Below, in pieces: positions 1 to 8,038 of a stretch of DNA of 36,833 nt (the stretch's first letter is position 1; every line of letters begins with the position of its first letter). A program made the translations under genes and the position numbers. The stretch lies in contig JADFCZ010000032.1 of NCBI GenBank assembly GCA_018263295.1, positions 1 to 36,833 on the forward strand, read 5' to 3'. The stretch comes from Conexibacter sp. GTDB taxonomy: Bacteria; Actinomycetota; Thermoleophilia; Solirubrobacterales; 70-9. The notes under the pieces are model-generated. The model worked only from the letters and a program-made list of their open reading frames with translations. It made no database searches and was not told where the DNA came from.

Positions 1-1
1 C

Positions 2-85
2 GGCTATCAGCGCCCGCCCGAGGACCTCTACGCCTACGTGCCCGACGTGGCCGCGAAGCTGATCAAGGAGAAGGACGACCGATGA
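2..85 (+). CDS. C-terminal tail of an unidentified protein (5' truncated by window edge)
   Basis: Only the last 27 codons are in the window; the readable tail ends AAKLIKEKDDR followed by TGA at 83-85. The frame is taken as real because its stop overlaps the ATG of the next gene in an ATGA arrangement (82-85), which is typical of translationally coupled genes in one operon, and because the local codon use is GC-rich at third positions. The tail is basic and acidic, probably helical, and carries no recognisable motif. I cannot assign a family. Its coupling to an acyl-CoA dehydrogenase suggests a lipid or acyl-CoA role, but that is inference only. Confidence 0.6.
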   Translation, partial: GYQRPPEDLYAYVPDVAAKLIKEKDDR

Positions 86-1797
86 TCCTCGACCCCAACG
101 CCCCCGGGTTCGACCACCTCGAGCCGCGCGACCGCGAGGCGATCGAAGCGACGATCGCCTGGTTCGAGGAGCGCGGCAAGGTGGCGCTCAAGGACGCCGA
201 CCGCAACCACGATTGGTACGCCGACTACCTCGCATTCCAGGCGCAGGAGGGGATCTTCTCCCGCTTCCTGACGCCGGCCCGCGACGGCGGCGGCGACCCC
301 GAGCGGCGCTGGGACACGCAGCGGATCTGCGCGTTCAACGAGGTCTCGGCCTTCTACGGGCTGGCCTACTGGTACACGTGGCAGGTCACGATCCTCGGGC
401 TCGGGCCGATCTTCATGTCCGCGAACGAGGCGGCGCGGGCGCGGGCGGCGCGGCTGCTCCAGGGCGGGGAGATCTTCGCCTTCGGCCTCTCCGAGCGCGC
501 CCACGGCGCCGACATCTACTCGACCGACATGGTCCTGACGCCGAACGAGTCGGGCGACGGCTGGAGCGCGAGCGGCGGCAAGTACTACATCGGCAACGGC
601 AACGAGGCGGCGATGGTCTCCGTGTTCGGCCGGATCGACGGGATCGAGGGGGCCGACGGATACGCGTTCTTCGCCGCCGACTCCCGGCACCCGAACTACG
701 AGCTGGTCCGCAACGTCGTCAACTCCCAGAACTACGTCAGCCAGTTCGACCTGCGCGACTACCCGGTCGAGCCGGCCGATGTCCTGCACACCGGCCCCGG
801 CGCGTTCGACGCGGCGCTGAACACGGTCAACATCGGCAAGTTCAACCTCGGCTTCGCCTCGATCGGGATCTGTGAGCACGCACTCCACGAGGCGATCACC
901 CACGCCGACTCGCGGATCCTCTATGGCATCCGGGTCACCGACTTCCCGCACGTCCGACAGGCGTTCGCCGACAGCTACGCCCGGCTCGTCGCGATGAAGC
1001 TGTTCGCGAACCGGGCGATCGACTACATGCGGACCGCCTCACCCGACGATCGCCGCTACCTGCTGTTCAACCCGCTGACGAAGATGAAGGTGACGACCGA
1101 GGGCGAGCGGGTGATCGACGAGCTCTGGGACGTGATGGCCGCCAAGGGCTTCGAGCGCGACATGTTCTTCGAGATGGCCGCCAAGGACATCCGCGGCCTG
1201 CCGAAGCTCGAGGGCACGGTCCACGTGAACATGGCGCTCGTCCTCAAGTTCATGCCGTCCTTCCTGTTCGACCCGGACCCGGACCTCGCTCCCCCCGAGC
1301 GCGCCCTCGCCGCCGGCGACGACGAGTTCCTGTTCCGCCAGGGCCCGGCGCGCGGGCTCTCGCGGATCCGCTTCAGCGACTGGCGCGCCGCGTTCGAGCC
1401 GTTCGCCGGCGTCCCCAACGTGGCCCGCTTCGCCGAGCTCGCGGAGTCGTTCAAGCAGTTGCTGGTCGACGCCGCCCCCGACGCCGAGCAGCAGAAGGAC
1501 CTCGACTACCTGCTCACGCTCGGCGAGCTGTTCACGCTGATCCCCTACGCGCAGCTGATCCTCGAGCAGGCGAGGTTCGTCGAGCTGCCGGCCGACACGC
1601 TCGATCAGATCTTCGACGTCCTCGTCCGCGACTTCTCCGCCTACGCGGTCGAGCTCCACGGCAAGACCTCGGCCACTCCGGCGCAGGCCGATTGGGCGCG
1701 CGCGGCGATCACCCGGCCGGTCGTCGACGGCGAGCGCTTCGACTCGGTCTTCACGACCGTCCGCGGCCTGGCGGGTCAGTACGAGATGCGGCCTTAG
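82..1797 (+). CDS. acyl-CoA dehydrogenase (large, FadE-type)
   Basis: The 571-residue protein is predicted to be an FAD-dependent acyl-CoA dehydrogenase that puts the alpha,beta double bond into an acyl-CoA in the cytoplasm. An FAD-contacting loop (FAFGLSERAHGADIYS, about residues 133-148) stands where common family members have TEP-x-AGSD, followed by a W-S-A-S-G-G-K-Y-Y-I strand. A catalytic-base motif, K-L-E-G-T with Glu377, follows. The chain is longer than the usual 380-400 residues, with about 170 residues after the Glu, resembling the longer mycobacterial FadE proteins. The ATG overlaps the stop of the preceding gene (ATGA), so it is probably translated by coupling. It converges on the serine hydrolase at 2060-3394. 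The acyl substrate cannot be told from sequence. Confidence 0.88.
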   Translation: MILDPNAPGFDHLEPRDREAIEATIAWFEERGKVALKDADRNHDWYADYLAFQAQEGIFSRFLTPARDGGGDPERRWDTQRICAFNEVSAFYGLAYWYTWQVTILGLGPIFMSANEAARARAARLLQGGEIFAFGLSERAHGADIYSTDMVLTPNESGDGWSASGGKYYIGNGNEAAMVSVFGRIDGIEGADGYAFFAADSRHPNYELVRNVVNSQNYVSQFDLRDYPVEPADVLHTGPGAFDAALNTVNIGKFNLGFASIGICEHALHEAITHADSRILYGIRVTDFPHVRQAFADSYARLVAMKLFANRAIDYMRTASPDDRRYLLFNPLTKMKVTTEGERVIDELWDVMAAKGFERDMFFEMAAKDIRGLPKLEGTVHVNMALVLKFMPSFLFDPDPDLAPPERALAAGDDEFLFRQGPARGLSRIRFSDWRAAFEPFAGVPNVARFAELAESFKQLLVDAAPDAEQQKDLDYLLTLGELFTLIPYAQLILEQARFVELPADTLDQIFDVLVRDFSAYAVELHGKTSATPAQADWARAAITRPVVDGERFDSVFTTVRGLAGQYEMRP

Positions 1798-1908
1798 AGC
1801 CGGGCCGTCCGGCAGGTGGTCGGGGTCGGCTGGGTGAACGGCGCCCGTCCTCGGGAGGGCGACGAATTCAGCTGGGGAAGGGGTCGATCAACGGCGGTTC
1901 CGCCGCCC

Positions 1909-1949
1909 GGTGGCAGCAAACCGACCTCACAGGTCCCTTATCTGCCACC
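1909..1949. other. nested inverted repeat in a convergent intergenic gap
   Basis: The 262-bp gap between two convergent genes (1798-2059) holds no convincing ORF. In it, an outer 8-bp perfect inverted repeat (GGTGGCAG at 1909-1916, CTGCCACC at 1942-1949) encloses an inner 5-bp one (GACCT at 1923-1927, AGGTC at 1931-1935, 3-nt loop CAC). The arms are separated by 6 nt on each side, giving a symmetrical stem / 6x6 internal loop / stem-loop. Its place after two stop codons suggests a bidirectional terminator or RNA-stabilising structure, although no T-tract follows. A protein-binding dyad is the alternative. Confidence 0.45.
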
Positions 1950-2059
1950 CACATCGATCGCGGCCCGGCCGCATGCCGCCCGCCCACATTCCCCTCATTG
2001 CCCAATCACCCGCTCACCCGGCGGCGAACCCCCGGCGCCAGCCGGATCGACCCCACTCC

Positions 2060-3394
2060 TCAGAGGTACCGCTCCTCCGCCGGCACCTTTGGCATCTCGC
2101 TCGTGATCCGCTGCATCGTTCCCAGGAAGCGGTGGACCTCCGGGTAGAGGACCGGCTTGCCGTTGTTGAGGACGGCGACCGAGATCGCCCGCTCGGGGTC
2201 GGCCCAGGCGAGCATGTTCGTGAACCCGAGGTGGCCGAAGGCGTGCTGGGTGTCGAGTCCGTAGAGGCTGAGGATCCGGGCGCCGAGCATGAGCCCGTAG
2301 GAGAAGCGGGTCGGGAAGCCGAGCGAGAGGTCGACCTCGAGGTGCGATCGCTCGATGAGGGCCCGCCGGATCGTGTCGGTCTCGATCACGCGGACGCCGT
2401 CGAGCTCGCCGCCGCGGCGCATGATCTCGAAGAACCGGGAGAGCTCGTTGGCCGTCGTCACCGTGTTCGCCGCCGGGACGATGCCGGCCAGGTAGCGCGG
2501 GTCGTTGGTCGTCTCGACGAGATCGTCGAGGCCGGTCCCGAGGGCCCGGCTGAGCAGGGTCGACAGCGGCGGCGCCGTCCTCGGGCCGGTGATGTAGTTG
2601 ACCGCGACCTCGTCGAAGTCGGCGGCGGCGACGCCGTAGTTCGTCCACCGGAATCCGAGCGGGTCGAGGAACTCCTCGGCCAGCACGGTCCGGATGTCCT
2701 TTCCGGTCACCCGGTAGACGACCTCGCCGAGGATGAAGCCGCCCGAGACCGCGTGGTAGGCGAGCTGGGTTCCCGGGAGCATCGCCGGCTTCGCGTCGCA
2801 GAGGACCTCGCAGAGGTACTCGCGGTCGTCGATGTAGTCGAGGTCGAGCGCCTCCCGGGGGAGGTTCGGGACGCCCGCCTTGTGGGCGAGGACGTGGCCG
2901 ACGGTGATGCTGCGCTTGCCGTGGCGCTCGTAGCCGGGGATGTGCTCGGCGATCGGGTCCTCGAGGTGGAGCAGCCCGCGCTCGCAGAGCTTGTGGACGA
3001 CGAACGCGGTGATCGCCTTCGAGGTCGAGTAGACGCAGAACGGGGTATCCGTCGTCGCGAGGACCTTCTCCGCGTCGCCGGGGTCGCTGGGCCCGTTACC
3101 GCGCGCGTGGCCGATCGCGCGGTCGAGGATCACCTCGCCGTTTCGGCGGACGCAGACCTGCAGGGCTGGATGGACGCCGCTGCGGTACCAGTCGGTCGTC
3201 GCCCGCCAGATCGCCTCGACGTTGCGCCGCTCGACGCCGCCGGCCTCGGGGTCGGCCTCCTCGCCGATGGTCGTCACCGGGTCGAGGTCGCGCGGGACCC
3301 GGACCCGGCGCAGCGGGTCGGGCCCGACCGGTAGGCGCGGGATCGTCGGCAGCCTGTTCAGCGCCGCCATCCCGGGCGGCAGGCTCGGTATCAA
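2060..3394 (-). CDS. serine hydrolase, beta-lactamase / class C-like esterase family
   Basis: The 444-residue protein has the penicillin-binding-protein/class C beta-lactamase fold signature: S-T-S-K at residues 123-126 (the SxxK nucleophile and base), a Tyr-containing second motif in YHAVSGG, and an H-x-G third box in FGHLGFTN near the C-terminus. Such proteins are usually esterases, D-aminopeptidases or carboxypeptidases (EstB-like) rather than true beta-lactamases. No signal peptide is evident, so a cytoplasmic esterase is likely. The TTG start at 3394 has GGAGG 10 nt upstream; ATG at 3370 is an alternative without a good ribosome site. It lies 31 bp downstream of the SDR gene on the same strand and may be co-transcribed with it. 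The substrate is unknown. Confidence 0.85.
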   Translation of the reverse strand: MIPSLPPGMAALNRLPTIPRLPVGPDPLRRVRVPRDLDPVTTIGEEADPEAGGVERRNVEAIWRATTDWYRSGVHPALQVCVRRNGEVILDRAIGHARGNGPSDPGDAEKVLATTDTPFCVYSTSKAITAFVVHKLCERGLLHLEDPIAEHIPGYERHGKRSITVGHVLAHKAGVPNLPREALDLDYIDDREYLCEVLCDAKPAMLPGTQLAYHAVSGGFILGEVVYRVTGKDIRTVLAEEFLDPLGFRWTNYGVAAADFDEVAVNYITGPRTAPPLSTLLSRALGTGLDDLVETTNDPRYLAGIVPAANTVTTANELSRFFEIMRRGGELDGVRVIETDTIRRALIERSHLEVDLSLGFPTRFSYGLMLGARILSLYGLDTQHAFGHLGFTNMLAWADPERAISVAVLNNGKPVLYPEVHRFLGTMQRITSEMPKVPAEERYL

Positions 3395-3425
3395 CTCGGT
3401 TCCGCCTCCGATCCGGCGGCGGGCC

Positions 3426-4307
3426 TCAGCCCTTGGTCGCGGTCTGATCGCCGGCGGCCGCCTCGGTGGTGCTCTTGGCGGCCCGGTCCTCGTAGGCGGC
3501 GCGCTGCTGCTCGTCGACGTCGGCGAGGACCTTGTCGGCCTTCATGAACCGGGCGATCGCCTCGCGGCCGCTGCGCGGCACGAGGGTGAGGATCACCGAG
3601 ATGCCCGCCGACGACTTCGGCACCCAGACGTCGAAGCGGTTCGTCTCGATCGCCTCGACGATCGCCTCGGCGACCTCCTCCGGCTCGAGCTTCTTGACGC
3701 CGCGCGTGTCGGTCAGGCCGCTGCCCAGCTCGGTGTTGACGACGGCCGGCATCACGCACGAGACCTCGATGCCCTTGTCGATGTTCTCGAGGCGCACCGC
3801 TTCGCTCAGCCCGACGACCGCGTGCTTCGTCGCGCAGTACGTGGCACCGCCCGGCAGCCCGGCCTTGCCGGCCTGGCTGGCGATGTTGACGATGTGGCCG
3901 CTGCCGCGGGGGAGCATCCGCTCGAGCGCGAGCTTGGTCCCGAAGATGACCCCGTGGAGGTTGATGTCGATCATCGTCTTCGCGGTCTCGTCGGTCTCCT
4001 CGACGAACGGGCCGACGGGCATGATCCCGGCGTTGTTGATGAGGACGTCGATCGGCCCGAGCTCGTTCGCCGCGTCGTCGAGGAAACGGCTGAAGGACTC
4101 GCGATCGGTGACGTCGAGCTGGAAGGCGACGCAGTTGCCACCGAGCTCGGCGGCCGTCTGCTCGGCGAGATCGAGATGGATGTCGCCGATCGCGACCCGG
4201 GCTCCACGGCGGATCAGCGCCTGGGCGGTACACCTGCCGATCCCGCGGGCACCCCCCGTGATCGCTACGACCTTCCCCGCTACCGACTTGACCTGCTTGC
4301 GCGCCAC
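3426..4307 (-). CDS. SDR family NAD(P)-dependent oxidoreductase
   Basis: This is a classical short-chain dehydrogenase/reductase of 293 residues. It has T-G-G-A-R-G-I-G at residues 17-24 for nucleotide binding, an NNAG motif, a catalytic Ser in NIAS and the YxxxK pair in Y-C-A-T-K. Asp in the GDIHLD segment after beta-2 suggests an NAD(H) preference. The family oxidises or reduces alcohols and ketones. A C-terminal tail of about 45 charged, Ala-rich residues exceeds the usual 250-residue length. The open frame extends far upstream, but GTG at 4307 is chosen because AGGAG lies 7 nt before it and the Rossmann strand begins just after it. It follows the M20 peptidase gene (65-bp gap with a hairpin) and precedes the serine hydrolase. 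The substrate is not predictable. Confidence 0.9.
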   Translation of the reverse strand: MARKQVKSVAGKVVAITGGARGIGRCTAQALIRRGARVAIGDIHLDLAEQTAAELGGNCVAFQLDVTDRESFSRFLDDAANELGPIDVLINNAGIMPVGPFVEETDETAKTMIDINLHGVIFGTKLALERMLPRGSGHIVNIASQAGKAGLPGGATYCATKHAVVGLSEAVRLENIDKGIEVSCVMPAVVNTELGSGLTDTRGVKKLEPEEVAEAIVEAIETNRFDVWVPKSSAGISVILTLVPRSGREAIARFMKADKVLADVDEQQRAAYEDRAAKSTTEAAAGDQTATKG

Positions 4308-4354
4308 GATCGGGCTCCTCTCCGGTTGGAAACTCCTCCGCCCATCATCCCGCA

Positions 4355-4373
4355 ACCGCGCCCACGGCGCGGT
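4355..4373 (-). terminator. stem-loop just after the M20 peptidase stop codon
   Basis: A perfect 8-bp inverted repeat (ACCGCGCC / GGCGCGGT) with a 3-nt loop starts on the last base of the M20 peptidase stop codon, reading on the minus strand. There is no T-tract after it, so it would be a U-less terminator or an mRNA 3'-end stabiliser between this gene and the SDR. Confidence 0.4.
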
Positions 4374-5518
4374 CAGGGACCGAGGACCGCCACCGCGAGC
4401 GCGAGGGCCACGGCGGCGCGGTCCTCCAGCGAGTCGACGAGCAGGTGCTCGGCGGGCGAATGCGCGGCGCCGCCGAGCGGCCCGAGCCCGTCGATCGCGA
4501 GCGGCAGGTGCGGCGCGAGGTTGCTGGCGTCGCTCGCCCCTCCCCGCGAGGTCCCGACTATCCGTCGCCCGAGCAGGGCCGAGGCTCGCTCGAGCGGACC
4601 GGACGCGGCGTCGGCCATGTCCATCCCAGGCCACAGGCGAAGGCGCTCGACCTCGAGGCCGACGCCATCGAGCTGCGCCGGAATCGAGCCGATCACGGGC
4701 TCGAAGCTGGCCTCGTCTTCGGCCCGCATGTCGACCGACAGCTCGCCGCCCCCGGGCACGACGTTGATCCCCTCGCCGGCGCTGATCATCGTCGGCACGA
4801 CGCTCAGGGCCCCGGCGCCCTTGGGGTCGTGGCGGGCGGCCAGCGAGGTCGCGATCGCGGCGAGTGCGAGCAGCGCGTTGCGGCCGGCGTCCGGCTGGGC
4901 GCCGGCATGGGCGGCGACGCCGGTCGCCTCGACCCTCACCGCGGCCGCGGCCTTCCGGCGGACGACGACGGCCTCCTCCCCATCCGGCGTGCGCTCGCCG
5001 CCCTCGAAGCAGAGGCAGGCGTCGAAGCCGGAGAAACGCGGCCCGTGGGCAAAGGGCTCGGTCCGGAACTCCTCGTCGTTGACGAGCAGCAGCGCGACCT
5101 CGGCGTAGCGCTCGGAGTGCTCGGCGAGCGCGCGGAGGACGCCGAGCGAGAGCGCGACGCCACCCTTCATGTCGATCGTGCCCGATCCGATCAGGCTGTC
5201 GCCGTCGCGGGTGGTCGGCCGGTGGGCGTCATGGGCGACGACCGTGTCGAGGTGGCCGACGAGCAGCAGGCGCCGCTCGCCCTCGCCGGCGATCCGGGCG
5301 ACGAGGTCGGGGGCGTGGGCCGGCGATGAGCAGGGGATCCGCTCGGTGCGGGCTGCGGACGGCAGGAGCGTCGTCACCAGCCCGACGATCTCCTCGGCCG
5401 CGCGCGCGTCGCCCGACGGCGTCGAGACGGCGACGAGGCGCTCGACCTCGGGCAGCGCCCGCGCGGCGATCGACTTCGCCCAGCGCGTTCGCCACTCGCT
5501 GTCCTCCCGTTCAGACAT
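4373..5518 (-). CDS. M20 family metallopeptidase (carboxypeptidase G2/ArgE-like)
   Basis: The 381-residue protein is a two-zinc M20 peptidase or amidohydrolase, probably cytoplasmic. Metal-site residues are visible: His89-x-Asp91 (GHLDTV), bridging Asp116 in GTIDMKGG, the Glu149-Glu150 pair (base and metal ligand) in NDEEF, and a late His in GGAAHSPAEH. The dimerisation domain is inserted after about residue 180 (RRKAAAAVRVEATG onward). Length and motif order match glutamate carboxypeptidase or acetylornithine deacetylase relatives, so the substrate is probably an N-acylated amino acid or peptide. ATG 5518 has no clear ribosome site; a TAGGTT hexamer 11 nt upstream would give a transcript with almost no leader. 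It is divergent from the MBL hydrolase gene. Confidence 0.88.
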   Translation of the reverse strand: MSEREDSEWRTRWAKSIAARALPEVERLVAVSTPSGDARAAEEIVGLVTTLLPSAARTERIPCSSPAHAPDLVARIAGEGERRLLLVGHLDTVVAHDAHRPTTRDGDSLIGSGTIDMKGGVALSLGVLRALAEHSERYAEVALLLVNDEEFRTEPFAHGPRFSGFDACLCFEGGERTPDGEEAVVVRRKAAAAVRVEATGVAAHAGAQPDAGRNALLALAAIATSLAARHDPKGAGALSVVPTMISAGEGINVVPGGGELSVDMRAEDEASFEPVIGSIPAQLDGVGLEVERLRLWPGMDMADAASGPLERASALLGRRIVGTSRGGASDASNLAPHLPLAIDGLGPLGGAAHSPAEHLLVDSLEDRAAVALALAVAVLGP

Positions 5519-5602
5519 GACGGTGGCGCAACCTACAGGCGCTGATAGCTTGACCGCGCCCCGCAGCCGGCGGGCGCAACGACGGGAGCGAGGAGTCGGA
5601 GC

Positions 5603-6658
5603 ATGGCCACGACGACCGGAGTGAGGACGCCGCTGGGCGACGTGCCCCTTTTCGACGGTGGGCTGACCGAGCTGGCGGCGGGCACCTGGGCCTGGCTGCA
5701 GCCCAACGGCGGGCTCGGCGAGTCGAACGCCGGCCTCGTCGTCGGCGACGGGGCGGCGCTGCTGATCGACACGCTCTGGGACGAGCGGCTCACCGCGGAG
5801 ATGCTCGAGGCGGTCGTGCCCGTCTGCGAGCAGGCGGGGGCGCCGCTCACGAACCTCTTCAACACTCACGGCGACGGCGACCACTGGTATGGCAACGGCC
5901 TGCTGGGGGCCGGCGTCGAGATCATCGCCACGGCTCCCGCCATCGAGCAGATGAAGGCCGAGCCGCCCTCGATGCTGACCCGGCTCGGGCCGGTCGGCAC
6001 GCTCGCCGGCGTCGTCGGCCGGATCCCCATGCTCCCGGCCGCCGACCGGCTGCGCGGGCTCGGCGGCTTCATGTCGATGCTCGGCGCCTACGAGTTCGGC
6101 GGAATCGAGCAGCGCGTCCCGGAGCACTCGTTCACGGACGCGAAGGCGCTCGAGATCGGCGGCCGCCGGGTGGAGCTCACCTTCGTCGGCCCCGCCCACA
6201 CCACCGGCGACGCGATCGCCTGGGTTCCCGACGCCCGGGTCGTCTTCGCCGGGGACATCCTCTTCAACGACGTCATGCCGATCATGTGGGCCGGCCCCGT
6301 CGGCAACTGGATCGCCGCGCTCGAGCGGATCGAGGCGCTCGGGCCGGCCGCGGTCGTCGGCGGCCACGGGCCGGTCGGCGGCGTCGCCGACTGCATCGCC
6401 CTCCGCGAGTACTGGGTCTGGCTCCGCGAGCAGGTGCTCGCCGCCGGCGCCGACTTCGACGCGCTGGAGCTGACGGAGCGGCTGATCCGCTCAGCCGACT
6501 TCGAGCGCTGGCGGGATTGGCGCGGCGCCGAGCGCACGCTCGTCAACGTCGCCCGGATCGCTTCGACCGAGCGAGGCGGGTCCAGCGAGATCGGGACGGC
6601 CGAGCGGCTGAAGCTGATCGGCTCGATGGGCGCCCTGGTCGAGCGCCTCCGCCGCTAG
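5603..6658 (+). CDS. MBL-fold metallo-hydrolase
   Basis: The 351-residue protein belongs to the metallo-beta-lactamase fold superfamily. The metal-binding segment reads T-H-G-D-G-D-H with His89, Asp91, Asp93 and His94, so the second His of the textbook HxHxDH motif is Asp. Later ligands appear as His in GPAHTTGD and Asp in FAGDILF. A third conserved His occurs in GGHGPVGG. Such proteins hydrolyse thioesters, lactones or phosphoesters; the target here is unknown. A long C-terminal helical region follows the fold. The ATG has AGGAG 7 nt upstream. The gene converges on the P450 gene, and the two stop codons share the palindrome CTAG (6655-6658). Confidence 0.87.
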   Translation: MATTTGVRTPLGDVPLFDGGLTELAAGTWAWLQPNGGLGESNAGLVVGDGAALLIDTLWDERLTAEMLEAVVPVCEQAGAPLTNLFNTHGDGDHWYGNGLLGAGVEIIATAPAIEQMKAEPPSMLTRLGPVGTLAGVVGRIPMLPAADRLRGLGGFMSMLGAYEFGGIEQRVPEHSFTDAKALEIGGRRVELTFVGPAHTTGDAIAWVPDARVVFAGDILFNDVMPIMWAGPVGNWIAALERIEALGPAAVVGGHGPVGGVADCIALREYWVWLREQVLAAGADFDALELTERLIRSADFERWRDWRGAERTLVNVARIASTERGGSSEIGTAERLKLIGSMGALVERLRR

Positions 6659-7989
6659 GCGGGCGTCGGCGCAGGCCTCTCGGCCCTCGCCGTCAGGACC
6701 GCCTGGGCGCCGTCGCCCGGGACGACCGTGATGCTGCGGCGGCGGTGCGCCTCGAGGATCCCGTCGTTGCCGGCACGGACCTCCATCCGCGAGAGCACGG
6801 CGCGGAGGACGATGTCCATCTCGAGCGTGGCGAAGCTGGCGCCGAGGCAGCGGCGGCGGCCACCGCCGAACGGGATCCAGGTGTAGGTGCCGGGCTCGTT
6901 CTCGAGGAAGCGCTCGGGCCGGAACGAGTAGGGATCGGGATAGATCTCGGGGTCGTGGTGGACGAGGTAGATGTTCGCCACGACGTGGCAGCCGGGGCCG
7001 TAGGTGCGACCGCCGATCTCGATCTCGGACATCACCCGGCGCGGGCCGGCGATCGTCAGTACGGGACGGCGGCGCAGGGTCTCGCGGATCGTCGCCGTCA
7101 CGTACTCCTCGCCACCGGCATCGACGTCGGCGACGAGGCGGGAGAGGGCATCCGGATTGCGGACGAGCCGCTCGAAGGCCCAGGAGAGCTCGGTCGCCGT
7201 CGTCTCGTGGCCGGCGACGAGCAGCGTCATCAGCTCGTCGCGCAGCTCCTCGTCCGACATCGGCGAGCCGTCCTCGTGGTGGGCCTGCAGCAGCATCGAG
7301 AGGACGTCGTCGCGATCCTCGCCGCCGGCGCGGCGCTCGTCGACGAGGGCCTGAATCTCGGCGTCGGTCTCGGCCCTGACCTCGTTGAAGTCGGCCAGGT
7401 CCGGGTGGAGGCGACCGAGGCGGTAGGCCTGCGGGATCAGGGCGATCGGGCTCATCCCGAACCTGAGCATGCGACCGAGCAGGTAGCGGAGCCGCTCGAG
7501 GCGCTCGCCCTGCTCGAGGCCGAAGACCGCGCGGAGGATCACCTCCATCGTCAGCCCCTGCATGTAGGGGTGGAGCGGAACCGGCGAGCCGGTCGTCCAG
7601 CTCTCGACCTCGGAGCTCGCGACCTCGGTGACGAGGCCGCGCAACGCCTCCATCTTCTCGCCGTGGAAGGCGGGCAGCATCAGCTTGCGCTGGGTCATGT
7701 GCCGCTCCTCGTCGAGGAGCAGGATCGAGTTCGGCCCGACGACGGGCAGCAGGATCGCGGCGCCCTCGCCCGGGTGGAGGACCTCCGGCGGCGCGGTGAA
7801 GATCGCCTTGACGTCCTCGGGCCGGGACATCATCACGAAGGGGTCGATCCCGAGCAGCCGCAGCGTGAACGCCTTGCCGTACTTCGAACGGCAGCGCTCG
7901 AGATAGGGGATCGGGCGCTTCTGCCAGCCGAGCGACTGCCAGGCGCGCGGCGCCCGGGGGCCCTCCGGCAGATTCAACCCCGCTCCCAT
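6655..7989 (-). CDS. cytochrome P450
   Basis: The 444-residue protein has every P450 landmark: proline-rich N-terminal LPEGPRAPR, I-helix A-G-H-E-T-T for oxygen activation, K-helix E-T-L-R, PERF in the meander, and the haem loop FGGGRRRCLG with Cys381 as the axial ligand. It is a soluble haem monooxygenase; the substrate is probably hydrophobic but cannot be named. No ferredoxin or reductase partner is adjacent. The frame continues to GTG 8037, but ATG 7989 is preferred. The family starts at the proline-rich segment, a TACCCT hexamer lies exactly 6 nt before this ATG (predicting a leaderless transcript), and the extension would run through a 24-bp palindrome. It converges on the MBL gene with a CTAG stop overlap. 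Confidence 0.93.
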   Translation of the reverse strand: MGAGLNLPEGPRAPRAWQSLGWQKRPIPYLERCRSKYGKAFTLRLLGIDPFVMMSRPEDVKAIFTAPPEVLHPGEGAAILLPVVGPNSILLLDEERHMTQRKLMLPAFHGEKMEALRGLVTEVASSEVESWTTGSPVPLHPYMQGLTMEVILRAVFGLEQGERLERLRYLLGRMLRFGMSPIALIPQAYRLGRLHPDLADFNEVRAETDAEIQALVDERRAGGEDRDDVLSMLLQAHHEDGSPMSDEELRDELMTLLVAGHETTATELSWAFERLVRNPDALSRLVADVDAGGEEYVTATIRETLRRRPVLTIAGPRRVMSEIEIGGRTYGPGCHVVANIYLVHHDPEIYPDPYSFRPERFLENEPGTYTWIPFGGGRRRCLGASFATLEMDIVLRAVLSRMEVRAGNDGILEAHRRRSITVVPGDGAQAVLTARAERPAPTPA

Positions 7990-7995
7990 GGGCTC

Positions 7996-8027
7996 AGGGT
8001 AGCCGCACTGGCTGAGCAGCCAGTGCG
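7996..8027 (-). promoter_or_regulatory. P450 promoter with an operator-like palindrome
   Basis: Reading on the minus strand, the -10 candidate TACCCT (8001-7996) is followed by 6 nt and then the P450 ATG, the geometry of a leaderless actinobacterial promoter. Two bp upstream of it lies a perfect 10-bp inverted repeat (arms CGCACTGGCT and AGCCAGTGCG, spacer GAGC, 8004-8027). This palindrome covers the spacer and -35 region; CTGGCT at a 16-bp spacing is the nearest -35 match. An operator for a dimeric repressor is the likely reading. A terminator for the upstream RTX gene is the alternative. Confidence 0.5.
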
Positions 8028-8038
8028 ACCTCGTCACA

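Noticed and set aside
1910-1916. GTGGCA next to the first acyl-CoA dehydrogenase as a shared lipid-regulator site with 16839-16859
   Set aside because: This copy is downstream of the gene and is explained by the dyad arm; a 6-mer match in GC-rich DNA is weak.
1692-2147. Short plus-strand open frames spanning the gap after the first acyl-CoA dehydrogenase
   Set aside because: They start inside the dehydrogenase, have no ribosome site, and their Pro/Arg/Ser-rich translation looks like out-of-frame GC-rich DNA.
2060-3394. Antibiotic-resistance beta-lactamase
   Set aside because: SxxK and HxG boxes are shared by many esterases and peptidases; the sequence has no evident signal peptide and lacks a typical K-T-G box, so resistance is not supported.
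5550-5555. TTGACC as a -35 for the MBL gene
   Set aside because: No acceptable -10 hexamer follows at a suitable distance.
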